Numbered from the stretch's first letter, positions 17,118-25,490 are shown. The stretch is DNA of 64,000 bases from Eubacteriales bacterium (GCA_030536555.1 JAUNPU010000013.1:1-64000), one strand, 5' to 3'. Translations and numbers: made by a program. Notes: a model not told the origin generated them from the letters alone.

Positions 17118-17750
17118 TTATGGCTGAAACAAAATCTCCTCCAGTAACTCTCTGTGCGGATTATGCTCATCTGCATCAAACACTTCAATCCCATGAATAT
17201 CGGTCCCTCTGTCCTTAAATGCCGGAAAGAGAAATCCACATTCTGGCTCTCCCGGTTCATAATCACCATACACCGAGCAGATTGCACATACAAGGAATCG
17301 GAACACCTCCTCCGAATCCCAGAGACTTTCCCTGTCGCTGGCTTTAAGCGGCACATCATAACTCCCGTAAAAGAAGTAAACCGCATAATCCCCGGACGCG
17401 CGATAATGCTCTCCAACCACCTCATAGAACACATCCAGAAGCGCATCATTTTTCAGTTCGCATTCCCGCAGCGCCATCAGCATCTGCCACGCGCTTCCCG
17501 GACGCTCATCCTCCTTCTGAAACCGGTACTCCTTCAGTTTCACATTGGTCTCAGAAAACGGAATGGCTTTGGCTATATCAAGGTTTCGTTGTTGATCTGC
17601 TGCTGAAAGCTTACGGAAATTCTTGTTAAATGTCCCATCTACAAATCCATCCTTGTCCAGATACGCACCGGCAATCCGACCGAAGCAGTTTCGTTTCAGT
17701 GTCATGCGTCTGGTCAGCTCCAGCATGTCCTCTCGGTTGATTTGACTCAT
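17118..17750 (-). CDS. Short DUF4317 paralogue
   Basis: 210 residues. It matches the first half of the 381-residue DUF4317 protein at 47659-48804: MLELTRRMTLKRNCFGRIAGAYLD against the paralogue's IKRLFTPSNCSISRICGCYVD, and ECGFLFPAFKDRGTDIHG against ELGFLFPAFNDRSTDLHS. The C-terminal 170 residues of the full-length family are missing. No disabling stop is seen, so it may be a stable short version. Function of the family is unknown. Confidence 0.75.
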   Translation of the reverse strand: MSQINREDMLELTRRMTLKRNCFGRIAGAYLDKDGFVDGTFNKNFRKLSAADQQRNLDIAKAIPFSETNVKLKEYRFQKEDERPGSAWQMLMALRECELKNDALLDVFYEVVGEHYRASGDYAVYFFYGSYDVPLKASDRESLWDSEEVFRFLVCAICSVYGDYEPGEPECGFLFPAFKDRGTDIHGIEVFDADEHNPHRELLEEILFQP

Positions 17751-17779
17751 ATTCTCTACCTCATGTTTTCAATAATAAA

Positions 17780-17804
17780 GCTCTAAGGCGTGATTCCTTA
17801 GAGC
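17780..17804 (-). terminator. Terminator-like hairpin beyond the HEPN relic
   Basis: GCTCTAAGG (17780-17788) pairs with CCTTAGAGC (17796-17804); the minus strand then reads TTTATTATTG. It stands where the terminator of the decayed HEPN copy would be. Confidence 0.65.
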
Positions 17805-17866
17805 CATTCACACGTTATCTTATTCCCCGTTTTTTTCACTGTCCTGTTCCATTTGCTCCATACAGC
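17805..17866 (-). pseudogene. Relic of a second HEPN gene 3' end
   Basis: Bases 17805-17852 match 14787-14834 at 45 of 48 positions, including the HEPN stop codon and the codons for MEQDSE. Upstream similarity fades within about 20 bases. It marks a lost second HEPN copy or a duplication edge of the island. Confidence 0.7.
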
Positions 17867-17932
17867 TCTCTCCTGTATATTAACATAAAATAGAGGAAAA
17901 TCACAGCAATATCCTATAAGGCAGATCAACTC

Positions 17933-18188
17933 TTTGGACAATAAATAGCTATTATCAAATAAATTATCCAAAATTGTCCCCGACACAGCGATTATCAGTT
18001 GACATAAAGCTGGTTTTGGACAATTATACTGGAAATCCATCTGTTATTATCCAAAATTTCAAGATTTTTGGATAATTTTCAGGATTTTCAGTTGGAATTA
18101 TCCAAAGCATGCTTTATGTAAACCTGCGGTCCACATTTCGCAGATATGATTGGATATTTTTTTGAATATTCGCCTATAATTGTCCAAA
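17933..18188. repeat. Phased inverted-pair array, copy 1
   Basis: Non-coding. Eight 9-bp sites in four inverted pairs TTTGGAYAA-N22/23-TTRTCCAAA: 17933/17964, 18015/18047, 18067/18098 and 18149/18180 (the left site of the last pair is degenerate, ATTGGATAT). Gaps between pairs are 42, 11 and 42 bases, so the layout is mirror-symmetric about 18061. Site centres are 31, 51, 32, 20, 31, 51 and 31 bases apart, close to whole helical turns. TTGACATAAAGC at ~17998 and GCTTTATGTAAA at ~18111 are also inverted copies. No open frame crosses the array. A second copy is at 38710-38975. Confidence 0.85.
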
Positions 18189-18268
18189 CGCTGCCGATGA
18201 AGTACAATTCGCCATGTGTGAATTTCTATCTCCTTCGAACTCTGCCACCACCGATTCTCCCCACCCTC

Positions 18269-18526
18269 TCAAGCATCAAAATCCACATGATACACCTTCT
18301 CCAGCGTATGGATATCCATATACGGCAGATCAAATTCCTCATCCATAATGTCCACCTTACACTCGTAGAACACGTCATCATCCTTCTTGATCATAAAGAG
18401 ATAGCTTCCGTTCTCCTTCTGGTCCATCTCGTCGCATATTTCGTTATAGATCTCCTCGCCGTTCACCGGTCCCGTATAGCCTGCCTGGCGAATCTTCTCC
18501 TCGATCATTCTGTATAATTCTTCCAT
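18269..18526 (-). CDS. Hypothetical acidic protein, 85 aa
   Basis: Begins MEELYRMIEEKIRQAGYTG and continues to VYHVDFDA. Rich in Asp and Glu, without a membrane segment or recognisable motif; the IYNEICDEMDQKENGSYLFMIKK part looks like a small alpha+beta fold seen in other Lachnospiraceae hypotheticals. GGAGGAAGG lies 5 bases before the ATG. It begins the core-like region to the right of the island, 72 bases upstream of the amidase stop in the same orientation. Confidence 0.65.
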   Translation of the reverse strand: MEELYRMIEEKIRQAGYTGPVNGEEIYNEICDEMDQKENGSYLFMIKKDDDVFYECKVDIMDEEFDLPYMDIHTLEKVYHVDFDA

Positions 18527-18597
18527 TCTGTCCTTCCTCCTCTGAGATCAAACCTGTAATTTCACACTTTTATCAGCCATTCCCGACTTTCCCGTCT

Positions 18598-19272
18598 TTA
18601 ACGGCTGTTCAGATACTTCATCACGCCCATGTGGATCGTCCACGCCAGACGGTTCTGGTAGTCCTCCGTCTTCAGCGCCGCCGCTTCCTTCCAGTTGGAC
18701 AGAAAGCCGCACTCCACGATCACGATGGGCTTCTTCACATGGAGCAGCAGATAGTAGTTCCCGTTGGGCTTTGCCAGCCGCCGGTTCCGTTCTCCAAGCA
18801 CAAAGTCAAACCGCTTCTGCAGGATCTCTGCCAGTCGCTTTCCCTGCTCAGACCCTTTGTAGTAGAATACCTGTCCGCCGGAGATTCCTTCCTGATGGTA
18901 GCTGTTCTGATGAATGCTCACCACCAGATCCGGCTCTGCCTCATTGATCAGGGCACAGCGGTTTCTCATATCTGCCATCTTCTTGTGACTGTCGCTCTCC
19001 TGGTAAAGTCCCCGGTCATCCTCTCTGGTCATGACCACCTTCACATCCGACGACTCCAGATACGCCTTCAGCCTTTTTGCAATCTGAAGGTTAATGTCCT
19101 TCTCCAGACTGCCGTCCACACCGATCTTGCCCGGGTCATTGCCCCCGTGACCGCTGTCGATCACCACCACCGGCTTCTCTCTCCCGACTGTCACATTCTG
19201 CCCGGATACCATCATCCCGGCACGCCTGGATATCAGATACACAAAGACCAGCAGCAGCGCTGCCATCCACAT
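18598..19272 (-). CDS. N-acetylmuramoyl-L-alanine amidase (Amidase_3)
   Basis: 224 residues from ATG 19272; a TTG start at 19293 would add seven residues. An uncleaved or cleaved N-terminal hydrophobic segment (MWMAALLLVFVYLIS) precedes the catalytic domain. Zinc ligands and catalytic Glu are visible: VIDSGHGGNDPG (His), GSLEKDINL (Glu), VVSIHQNSY (His) and VIVECGFLSN (Glu). It cuts the bond between muramic acid and the stem peptide during wall turnover or division. Confidence 0.9.
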   Translation of the reverse strand: MWMAALLLVFVYLISRRAGMMVSGQNVTVGREKPVVVIDSGHGGNDPGKIGVDGSLEKDINLQIAKRLKAYLESSDVKVVMTREDDRGLYQESDSHKKMADMRNRCALINEAEPDLVVSIHQNSYHQEGISGGQVFYYKGSEQGKRLAEILQKRFDFVLGERNRRLAKPNGNYYLLLHVKKPIVIVECGFLSNWKEAAALKTEDYQNRLAWTIHMGVMKYLNSR

Positions 19273-19361
19273 TTCCGCCTTCCGACTATTCAACTGCCAC
19301 CATCCAGCTTACACAGATTATAATTCAGTATATCGCTGATCCGGTCAAAAAAGAACCCTGC

Positions 19362-20924
19362 CTAGTGCATCATCACCGCATTGTAGTCGTCGTTGGCGTC
19401 GCTGACAATGTACTGCACGTAATCTGCCAGAATCGACGAATAGCCATCGCCCATCCACAGCTGATAGTCCGGATTCTTCAGAACCGCATCCTTGATCGTG
19501 TATGCCGTTCCCTGATAGTAATGATAGTTCAGATCCGAATACAGATTGGACATCCGCACCCGCTGATCCTCGCTCAAGGTACTGATTTTGCACAGTTCAT
19601 CATAGGACTGATTGTAAAATACCCGCCGCAAAAACGGCTTCTTGAACCGGTCAAATTCCAGCAGGTCCTTCTCCTTACGTCCGTTCCGCCTTGCCCAGCC
19701 CTGCACATCCAGCACCCGGGTCTTGTAGGCAAAGCTGCCGCCGTGCCAGTAGGACAGGTCACCGAACTGGCAGGCAGGAGTCGCCAGCGAGCTGGTCACC
19801 ATCTCAAAAATGCCGCGGTTTTCCTCCGACCGCTTGGCATGCTGCACATGGAGATGACCGCTTAAGAACAACGGTACGTCCCACTCCTCCAGCATATCCA
19901 CCAGCTGCTCGCTGTGTTCGATGGTGCAGTCGTCAATGTAAATCTCGCTTTCATCCAGCAGATTGTGATGGGCCACCGGAATCACATCTGCCCCGTCGTC
20001 CCAGGCATTTTCCAGCTCCTTCTCGATCCAGTCGTAGGTATCCGTCAGAATCGCGCCGCCCACCAGTGCCTTCTGGCGGTACTGGCAGGTATCCAGCATC
20101 AGAAAGCGGGTATCCTCATCCAGCTCATACACATAGCTGAGGGACGTGTAATCCTCGCTGATGGCTTCGTCATAGCCAAAGTCCCGGTAAATCTCCCGGA
20201 ACTCCGCCGGCGTGGTAAATTCAGCCGGAAGGCGCTCCTCTCCCTCGAACCGAGCCGCATGATGGTTGTTGATATCGTGATTGCCCGGAATCACCAGCAC
20301 CGGAATGTCCTCATCCTCAATCTGATAAAGCTTCTGCGCCAGCTCCTCGTGGCTCTTCTTCTCGCCGTCCAGCGTCAGATCTCCGCTTATGATCACCACA
20401 TCCGGTCTGCGCCGGATCACTTCCTCCACAAATGCGTCCGTGATCTGGTCGATGTAGGTCACCACCTTGCCGTCTCCGTGCTCCACCATGTACTGAAAGC
20501 TGCTTCCCCCATCCGTCAGAGAACCTGCAAGATAGTGAATGTCCGTCACATGAATGATGGAGACTTCCGGCTCCTCGGGCATCTCCTCGTCCGGATGCTC
20601 CGAATCGCCGCTCTCGTCTGTCCCGCTTTCCGACTCTTCATCCGGGAAGGACGGGATTGTCGTTGGCTCCTCCCCGGTGGACGCCGACGGCTCTGTCTGG
20701 GGCTCTGGCTGACTCTCTATGGTCTCCGTCTGGGAAGGCTCCGATGTCGGTTCCGTCGACTCTGTCTGAGAGGGTTCTTTGGAGTCTGTCGGTCTGGAGA
20801 AGCTGCACCCCGCCAGGGATACGATCACACCTGCTGCCGCCAGTCCCAAAAGCATCCGCCTTTGTCTCTTGCCATTCATCCTGTCACTTATCATTCTGTC
20901 TGTCTGCTGTCTCTTCATTGCCAT
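19362..20924 (-). CDS. Lipoprotein metallophosphoesterase
   Basis: 520 residues. A long basic N-terminus, hydrophobic helix and lipobox LAGC (Cys40) give an anchored lipoprotein, followed by a Thr/Ser/Glu/Pro-rich spacer (~45-118). The calcineurin-like metallophosphatase core follows: VTDIHYL, SGDLTLDGEK, PGNHDINNH and SGHLHVQH, covering all metal ligands. It would act outside the membrane on an unknown phosphoester or nucleotide. Same strand as the amidase and GH18 genes, all envelope-directed. Confidence 0.9.
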   Translation of the reverse strand: MAMKRQQTDRMISDRMNGKRQRRMLLGLAAAGVIVSLAGCSFSRPTDSKEPSQTESTEPTSEPSQTETIESQPEPQTEPSASTGEEPTTIPSFPDEESESGTDESGDSEHPDEEMPEEPEVSIIHVTDIHYLAGSLTDGGSSFQYMVEHGDGKVVTYIDQITDAFVEEVIRRRPDVVIISGDLTLDGEKKSHEELAQKLYQIEDEDIPVLVIPGNHDINNHHAARFEGEERLPAEFTTPAEFREIYRDFGYDEAISEDYTSLSYVYELDEDTRFLMLDTCQYRQKALVGGAILTDTYDWIEKELENAWDDGADVIPVAHHNLLDESEIYIDDCTIEHSEQLVDMLEEWDVPLFLSGHLHVQHAKRSEENRGIFEMVTSSLATPACQFGDLSYWHGGSFAYKTRVLDVQGWARRNGRKEKDLLEFDRFKKPFLRRVFYNQSYDELCKISTLSEDQRVRMSNLYSDLNYHYYQGTAYTIKDAVLKNPDYQLWMGDGYSSILADYVQYIVSDANDDYNAVMMH

Positions 20925-20946
20925 GCACTTCCTTTAATCTGATTTC

Positions 20947-22599
20947 TTATGGATTTACAATATCCCAGATATTCTCCGGCTCAAATCCCAGCTTCCAGCA
21001 GGCAACTCCTGCCAGATCATACTCCCGGATCAGCTCCATCTTTCTGGCTATGGAATCTTCCTCTTCCATCCAGATCTGGCAGAAGCCGTCCGCCGTGGTG
21101 GCTTCTCCGTAATACTGTCCCAGCTCCTCCTGCCAGTACAGCTCCACGCCATTTTCCTCCACCCAGCTCTTTGCTTTGGCGATTCCCATAGCGGTGGAGG
21201 AGCCGTCTGCTTTCCACACTCTGGTATAGAATGGAATTCCGTTCACCAGCTTCTCCTTCGGCACCTCCTCCAGCGTATCCCGGATGCCATTTTTCACATA
21301 ATCCAGAGATGCCACCGAGCCTGCCTCACCGCCTGCATAATGCTCATCATACCCCATAATAATCACATAGTCCACAACCTGTGCCTGCGCTGCCCGGTCA
21401 TAGAAGGCGGAGTACGCAGAAGGCACATAGTTGTCCACCGACAGCACGATGCCATTCTTTCGGCAGTCCACGGAAAGCTCCCGGATGAACTGCACATAGT
21501 GAGGTCCTGCCGACGGCTTGATGCTCTCAATATCCAGATTGATTCCGTCTATGTCATACTTCTTGACCTCTTCCATCAGACTGGCAATCAGCTTCTTGCG
21601 CGCATTCATGTCAGCAAACAGCACCTCCGACTGCACCCCGGTCCCCTGATTGAAGTTGTCCACCACTGCCCACACCTGCAGTCCCATGGCATGAGCCTGA
21701 TCCACATAATCCTGGCTGGCAAGGGATGCGTAGCCGCCTTCATTGTCTGTCAGCATGAACCAGGTCGGAGCGATCACATTGACCCCCTTCGTGTTGGCCA
21801 TCAGCTCCTTCATGGCTTTATTTGCCTGCTGGGAGGTAACCTGATGCCACACCAGACTGACCGGCTCACCCAGAGCGATGCTGGTGTACTCCGGCTCCGC
21901 AAAGGTGCTGATCAGCGTCTTCTCCTGACTCTCCCCCAGCCGCTTATTCTCCACATAACCGATGTAGCCGTCACCGGTGCGCACCTCAGACCAATTCTCC
22001 ATGGTCTCCAGCACCACCACCTCATCGCCTGCCGCTGCCTCCGTCAGAATGCTGCTCTTCACACCGCCCCGAACCCGGACCTTCGTATCCTTTTTGATCT
22101 TCGCCACCTGCTCCGGCTCCCACCGGTCATCCACAAATACCCGATTCACCGCCCCGTCGGCAAATGTCTCGATCCGCACATCCGTGTAGGTCTGAATCAG
22201 CCCGGTCAGCAGCCAGATCTCTCCCTCCTGCTCCACAACCAGCGGCTGCCCGCCGCTTCCCAGGGTATCCTCACCGGCATAGACGATGGACTCCGGCAGC
22301 GTGTAGATCAGCTGGCGGCTCCCCGCATCCCAGTAAAACTTCTCATTGATATGCTCCTGGACCCAGGTAAGCGGCAGATAGATCTCACCGCCGATCAGAC
22401 GCCCCTTCGCCTCAATATGCTCCTGCTCCTGATTCCAGATAATCGCCGCTTCATCGCCGGACGCCCCGAACCACTCACTCTGGTCCGCCATCTTGCCGGA
22501 CGGAGCGTATTTTATATAAAAGCAGATTGCCGCTCCCGTCCCCCCCAACAAGGTAAATATAGCAGCAAAGGTCAGCAGCGCCGCCGTAAATCTCTTCAT
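20947..22599 (-). CDS. Glycoside hydrolase family 18 protein with SH3 domain
   Basis: 550 residues. An N-terminal membrane anchor (8-30), a copper-amine-oxidase-N-like domain (~55-155), an SH3-type domain (~165-225, TKVRVRGGVKSSILTEAAAGDEV) and a GH18 barrel (~235-550). The GH18 catalytic motif DGINLDIES lies near residue 350, with the acid Glu present. This domain order is close to that of the Bacillus YaaH/SleL and YdhD group, which hydrolyse spore cortex or wall N-acetylglucosamine linkages. It starts 23 bases upstream of the phosphoesterase start region and is likely in one operon with it. AGGAGGAGATGGG precedes the ATG. Confidence 0.9.
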   Translation of the reverse strand: MKRFTAALLTFAAIFTLLGGTGAAICFYIKYAPSGKMADQSEWFGASGDEAAIIWNQEQEHIEAKGRLIGGEIYLPLTWVQEHINEKFYWDAGSRQLIYTLPESIVYAGEDTLGSGGQPLVVEQEGEIWLLTGLIQTYTDVRIETFADGAVNRVFVDDRWEPEQVAKIKKDTKVRVRGGVKSSILTEAAAGDEVVVLETMENWSEVRTGDGYIGYVENKRLGESQEKTLISTFAEPEYTSIALGEPVSLVWHQVTSQQANKAMKELMANTKGVNVIAPTWFMLTDNEGGYASLASQDYVDQAHAMGLQVWAVVDNFNQGTGVQSEVLFADMNARKKLIASLMEEVKKYDIDGINLDIESIKPSAGPHYVQFIRELSVDCRKNGIVLSVDNYVPSAYSAFYDRAAQAQVVDYVIIMGYDEHYAGGEAGSVASLDYVKNGIRDTLEEVPKEKLVNGIPFYTRVWKADGSSTAMGIAKAKSWVEENGVELYWQEELGQYYGEATTADGFCQIWMEEEDSIARKMELIREYDLAGVACWKLGFEPENIWDIVNP

Positions 22600-22856
22600 C
22601 CCATCTCCTCCTGTGTATGGTCATCCCTTAACCGCACAGTCTTCCTGGCAGTCACATCACGTTATTCTGATTATAACACAGAAGGGACGTCTCTCGCCTT
22701 AAATTTTCATAATATTTTGTGAACTTTTCATTTCTGTTCCCACCCGGCTTTTTCTCCCTGGCTGAATCGGGATTCTCTCAAAAGCCCCGCCCCGTATCTG
22801 CACCTCACCGGCTGCGCGCCGCCGGCTGTGCCTCCTTATTCCTCCATTCTGCTTCC

Positions 22857-23273
22857 TTACCGGTTATACACCCGGTCGAAGCGGATTTCCTTCAGACGCT
22901 TCCCCAGAAGCTTCGGACTTCCGTACTCCGCCGGACTTTCCCGCACCTGCCGCCCGGCATGCTCTTTCTCCTGCTGCCCGGCATTCCATCTCTCCTGCTG
23001 CCCGGCATCCACCTGCTCACATGCCGTCTGCCGCTCGACGCAACATGTCTGCCCGCTTCCCCCCGTCATACTCCCCTCTCCATGCTCGTCCTCTAAAATG
23101 TAATCCCCCATGTAGAAGCTTCCGTCCTCCCGCACCTCAAAGATCACATTCCATCTGGAGTCCTCCACCTCTTTCCCGTCCAGCAGTATGCGCACACCCC
23201 GTTCCCGATATCTTCTCAGACCCTCCAGATAGATTTCTCTGGTTCTCGCGTCCATTTTCATTTTTACCATCAT
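22857..23273 (-). CDS. Small conserved protein with low-complexity insertion
   Basis: 138 residues. The ends look conserved (REIYLEGLRRYRERGVRILLDGKE, SFYMGDYILEDE, and the last LKEIRFDRVYNR), but between residues ~65 and ~120 a Gln/Glu/Cys-rich block is inserted, made of an 8-residue repeat (AGQQERWN, AGQQEKEH, AGRQVRES). Without it, the protein would be about 85 residues. The repeat is a 24-base tandem (~22955-23030). Function unknown. Confidence 0.6.
   Translation of the reverse strand: MMVKMKMDARTREIYLEGLRRYRERGVRILLDGKEVEDSRWNVIFEVREDGSFYMGDYILEDEHGEGSMTGGSGQTCCVERQTACEQVDAGQQERWNAGQQEKEHAGRQVRESPAEYGSPKLLGKRLKEIRFDRVYNR
22955..23030. repeat. 24-bp tandem repeat inside 22857-23273
   Basis: Three imperfect units, each containing CCTGCCGCCCGGCAT or CCTGCTGCCCGGCAT. 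The 24-base period keeps the reading frame and gives the AGQQ octapeptide repeat. Confidence 0.7.
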
Positions 23274-23406
23274 GTCCTCCCAATCACCGCAGATCCGGCG
23301 GCAGACAGTCCAAGGAGGTTAAGCCGTGACACAAAATCCCCGTTATTTGCTGCCGCCGTCCGCTCATTATCCGGTTTTCGCGCCTGCACCATTCCCGCAC
23401 AGCCGC

Positions 23407-24075
23407 TTAACCCAACAGTTTTTCAAAAAATCTCATGTCGGCGCCGGTGACAGCGAAGGCATCTTCTGAAGCCGGAATCCGCAGACAGGTCACGGAAAAC
23501 ATCTTCTCCACTAATCTTCTGGTCTCCTCACTGCCAAATGCAGCGGCGTAGCTCCAGCTCTCGTCCCGTTTTCCATGCCCCTTCACTTCTTCCAGAAATG
23601 CCTCCGCCTGCCACTCGCTCAGTGCGCCGACGATCACCTTCCTGTCGCACCGGGCGCATTCCAGGATGCTCTCCCCGGTGATTTCCCCGTAGTCCACGAT
23701 GATGTGACGATAATCCGTTCCATTCAGGCAGAAAGCCAGCTCCCCGGCTCCTGCATCCCCATAATAATCCACACCCAGGATCCGGACGCGCCGCCTTAAG
23801 GCAGCGTCATCCGGCGCATGTTCTCTTCGCGCCGCCCGATCCTTCGGTGCACGCTCATTTCCGCAAAACTTCCCCATACGCGCAACATCTCCATGGCAGT
23901 TCCATTCCAGCACCGCCGTCTGCTCCCCTCTGACTCCCGTCAGATAGTTCGCCATCCAGACAGCCAGATGGGTCACTCCCGTATGTCTGCCGGCTCCTGT
24001 GATTCCTATGGTCCGCCAGGTTTTCCCCGGAAGATCCGGCTGGCCAGGACCCCTGCTCTTCCAAACAGATTTCGT
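23407..24075 (-). CDS. P-loop (MinD/CpsD-like) ATPase, apparent ACG start
   Basis: The conserved part needs the upstream sequence: a P-loop GAGRHTGVTH (27-36) is preceded by TIGIT and followed by LAVWMANYLTG, and the nearest regular start (GTG 23976) falls inside it. The open frame extends up to ACG 24075, 6 bases after AGGAGG at 24082-24087. No ATG, GTG, TTG or CTG lies between. 222 residues if ACG is used. It overlaps the kinase 3' end by 70 bases. VLEWN and HIIVDYGEI match Walker-type positions of the MinD/ParA group. It resembles the C-terminal module of the kinase. If ACG is not used, the protein would lack its P-loop. Confidence 0.7.
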   Translation of the reverse strand, partial: TKSVWKSRGPGQPDLPGKTWRTIGITGAGRHTGVTHLAVWMANYLTGVRGEQTAVLEWNCHGDVARMGKFCGNERAPKDRAARREHAPDDAALRRRVRILGVDYYGDAGAGELAFCLNGTDYRHIIVDYGEITGESILECARCDRKVIVGALSEWQAEAFLEEVKGHGKRDESWSYAAAFGSEETRRLVEKMFSVTCLRIPASEDAFAVTGADMRFFEKLLG

Positions 24076-25490
24076 AGTACCCCTCCTGTCTTTTCTCCGG
24101 TCAGCGACAGAAGGATCCCGTCACAGACCTGCTCCGCCTCTCTCGTAAGGCTCAGTGGATTGGAACAATATGGCATCAGGAAACAGTCCGTTCCCCTTGC
24201 CGGACCAGGCAGTCTGTCACACAGCTGCCTGCAAAATAGATTGTAGATTACCGCCTGTCCCGGGTGAATCCCGGGATCTGAAACAGCGTCCCTGGTGGTC
24301 TCCCATTCCCAGGGCTTGCCTCCACAGACCAGCAGATGTCCGTCTGCCGCCTCCGAAAGCCATGTCTGCCGGTCGCAGCCATAGTCCTGCACCACAATCC
24401 GGTACGGATGTGGCTCCAGTCTGACTGCATCCCCATAGTGAGGAAGCATGGGGATTCCCTTCACCCTGCAGATTCCGCAGCGGTCCGTCCCGGCTTTCAC
24501 ACAGGACGCAAGCTGCCGCACTGCGCCGGTTCGGTTCTTCTCCTCATACATGGCAGACAGACCGCGTTTTCGCAAATACGCAGTCAGTTCCATCGCAATG
24601 TGGGTGGTCCCCACGCCGGATCCGCTCCCCGCCACCGCGATTGTCAGAGATGATATCTGGCTGCTTCCCCAAACACTCCGCCTCCCCCGCTCCGTCTGTC
24701 CCCCGGCCTGTACAAGTGCCTGCTCCAACGCTTCCACTGTCTGATAACGCTTTGACTTCTCCTGCTGCAGACAGGTGCGGATGACCCGCGCCATGCTCCG
24801 GTCCACAAGGCCTTTCGGAAAGCCGGTTACCGGTCTGTTTCCGGGCTGTGCTGCGGCGGCATCCACGGGACCTTCCGGATAAGCTCCAGTCAGCATGTAA
24901 TAGAGGACAGCACCAATGGCATAGATATCCGTCCGTTCATCCAGAACGTCCCCCGTGTACTGCTCCGGTGCGGCACAGCCCACCGTTCCATAGCGTTTCG
25001 TCAGTTTCTCCGCCTCATCAAGATGGACAGAATGGTCAAAATCAATCAGCTTCACCACGTCGTGGCACACCAACAGATTTTTCGGTTGTAAATCCAGATA
25101 CAAAATAGGGTTTGGTCTCGCCGAATGCAAGATGTTCACCAGATGGCAAATCTGAATCCCATATCGGACCGTCATTGCCTTCGAAAAATGCCCCATGTCT
25201 GAAACAAGGGCGTACAGCGAATCTCCTTCCAGAAATTCCAGAATCATGTAGCTGTAATCAGCCGTATCCTCCAGATCATACACAATCGGTATGCCCGGAT
25301 GCCGGATACTCTTCAAAATGAGCGCTTCCTTTCGGAACTGCCCGTAATCCGCACAGGACTTCGGCACCTGCTTGATGGCCCGGTACTCCTCCAGATCCAC
25401 GTGCTTCGCCAGATAGACCGTACCGCTTCGTCCGCGACCCAGCTCCCGGCACAACTGATATTTTCCAAACAGAGTGGTCGTGTCGATCAT
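24006..25490 (-). CDS. Ser/Thr protein kinase with C-terminal P-loop module
   Basis: 494 residues. Hanks-type kinase at ~10-270: G-loop LGRGRSGTVYLAKH, Lys40 (AIKQVPK), catalytic loop YLDLQPKNLL (HRD has become YLD but the Asp and Asn remain), metal loop IDFDHS and APE at GCAAPEQY. The second domain from ~283 begins VAGSGSGVGTTHIAMELTAYLRKRG, a MinD-like P-loop similar to that of the downstream gene. No membrane helix is seen, unlike PASTA kinases. It may couple phosphorylation to an ATPase switch. AAAGGAGGTGGA precedes the ATG. Confidence 0.88.
   Translation of the reverse strand: MIDTTTLFGKYQLCRELGRGRSGTVYLAKHVDLEEYRAIKQVPKSCADYGQFRKEALILKSIRHPGIPIVYDLEDTADYSYMILEFLEGDSLYALVSDMGHFSKAMTVRYGIQICHLVNILHSARPNPILYLDLQPKNLLVCHDVVKLIDFDHSVHLDEAEKLTKRYGTVGCAAPEQYTGDVLDERTDIYAIGAVLYYMLTGAYPEGPVDAAAAQPGNRPVTGFPKGLVDRSMARVIRTCLQQEKSKRYQTVEALEQALVQAGGQTERGRRSVWGSSQISSLTIAVAGSGSGVGTTHIAMELTAYLRKRGLSAMYEEKNRTGAVRQLASCVKAGTDRCGICRVKGIPMLPHYGDAVRLEPHPYRIVVQDYGCDRQTWLSEAADGHLLVCGGKPWEWETTRDAVSDPGIHPGQAVIYNLFCRQLCDRLPGPARGTDCFLMPYCSNPLSLTREAEQVCDGILLSLTGEKTGGVLRNLFGRAGVLASRIFRGKPGGP

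Noticed and set aside
17933-18188. TTATCCAAA sites as DnaA boxes and a replication origin
   Set aside because: The DnaA box is TTATNCACA; the eighth base differs in every site, half the sites read TTGTCC, and no dnaA, dnaN or AT-rich unwinding element is nearby.
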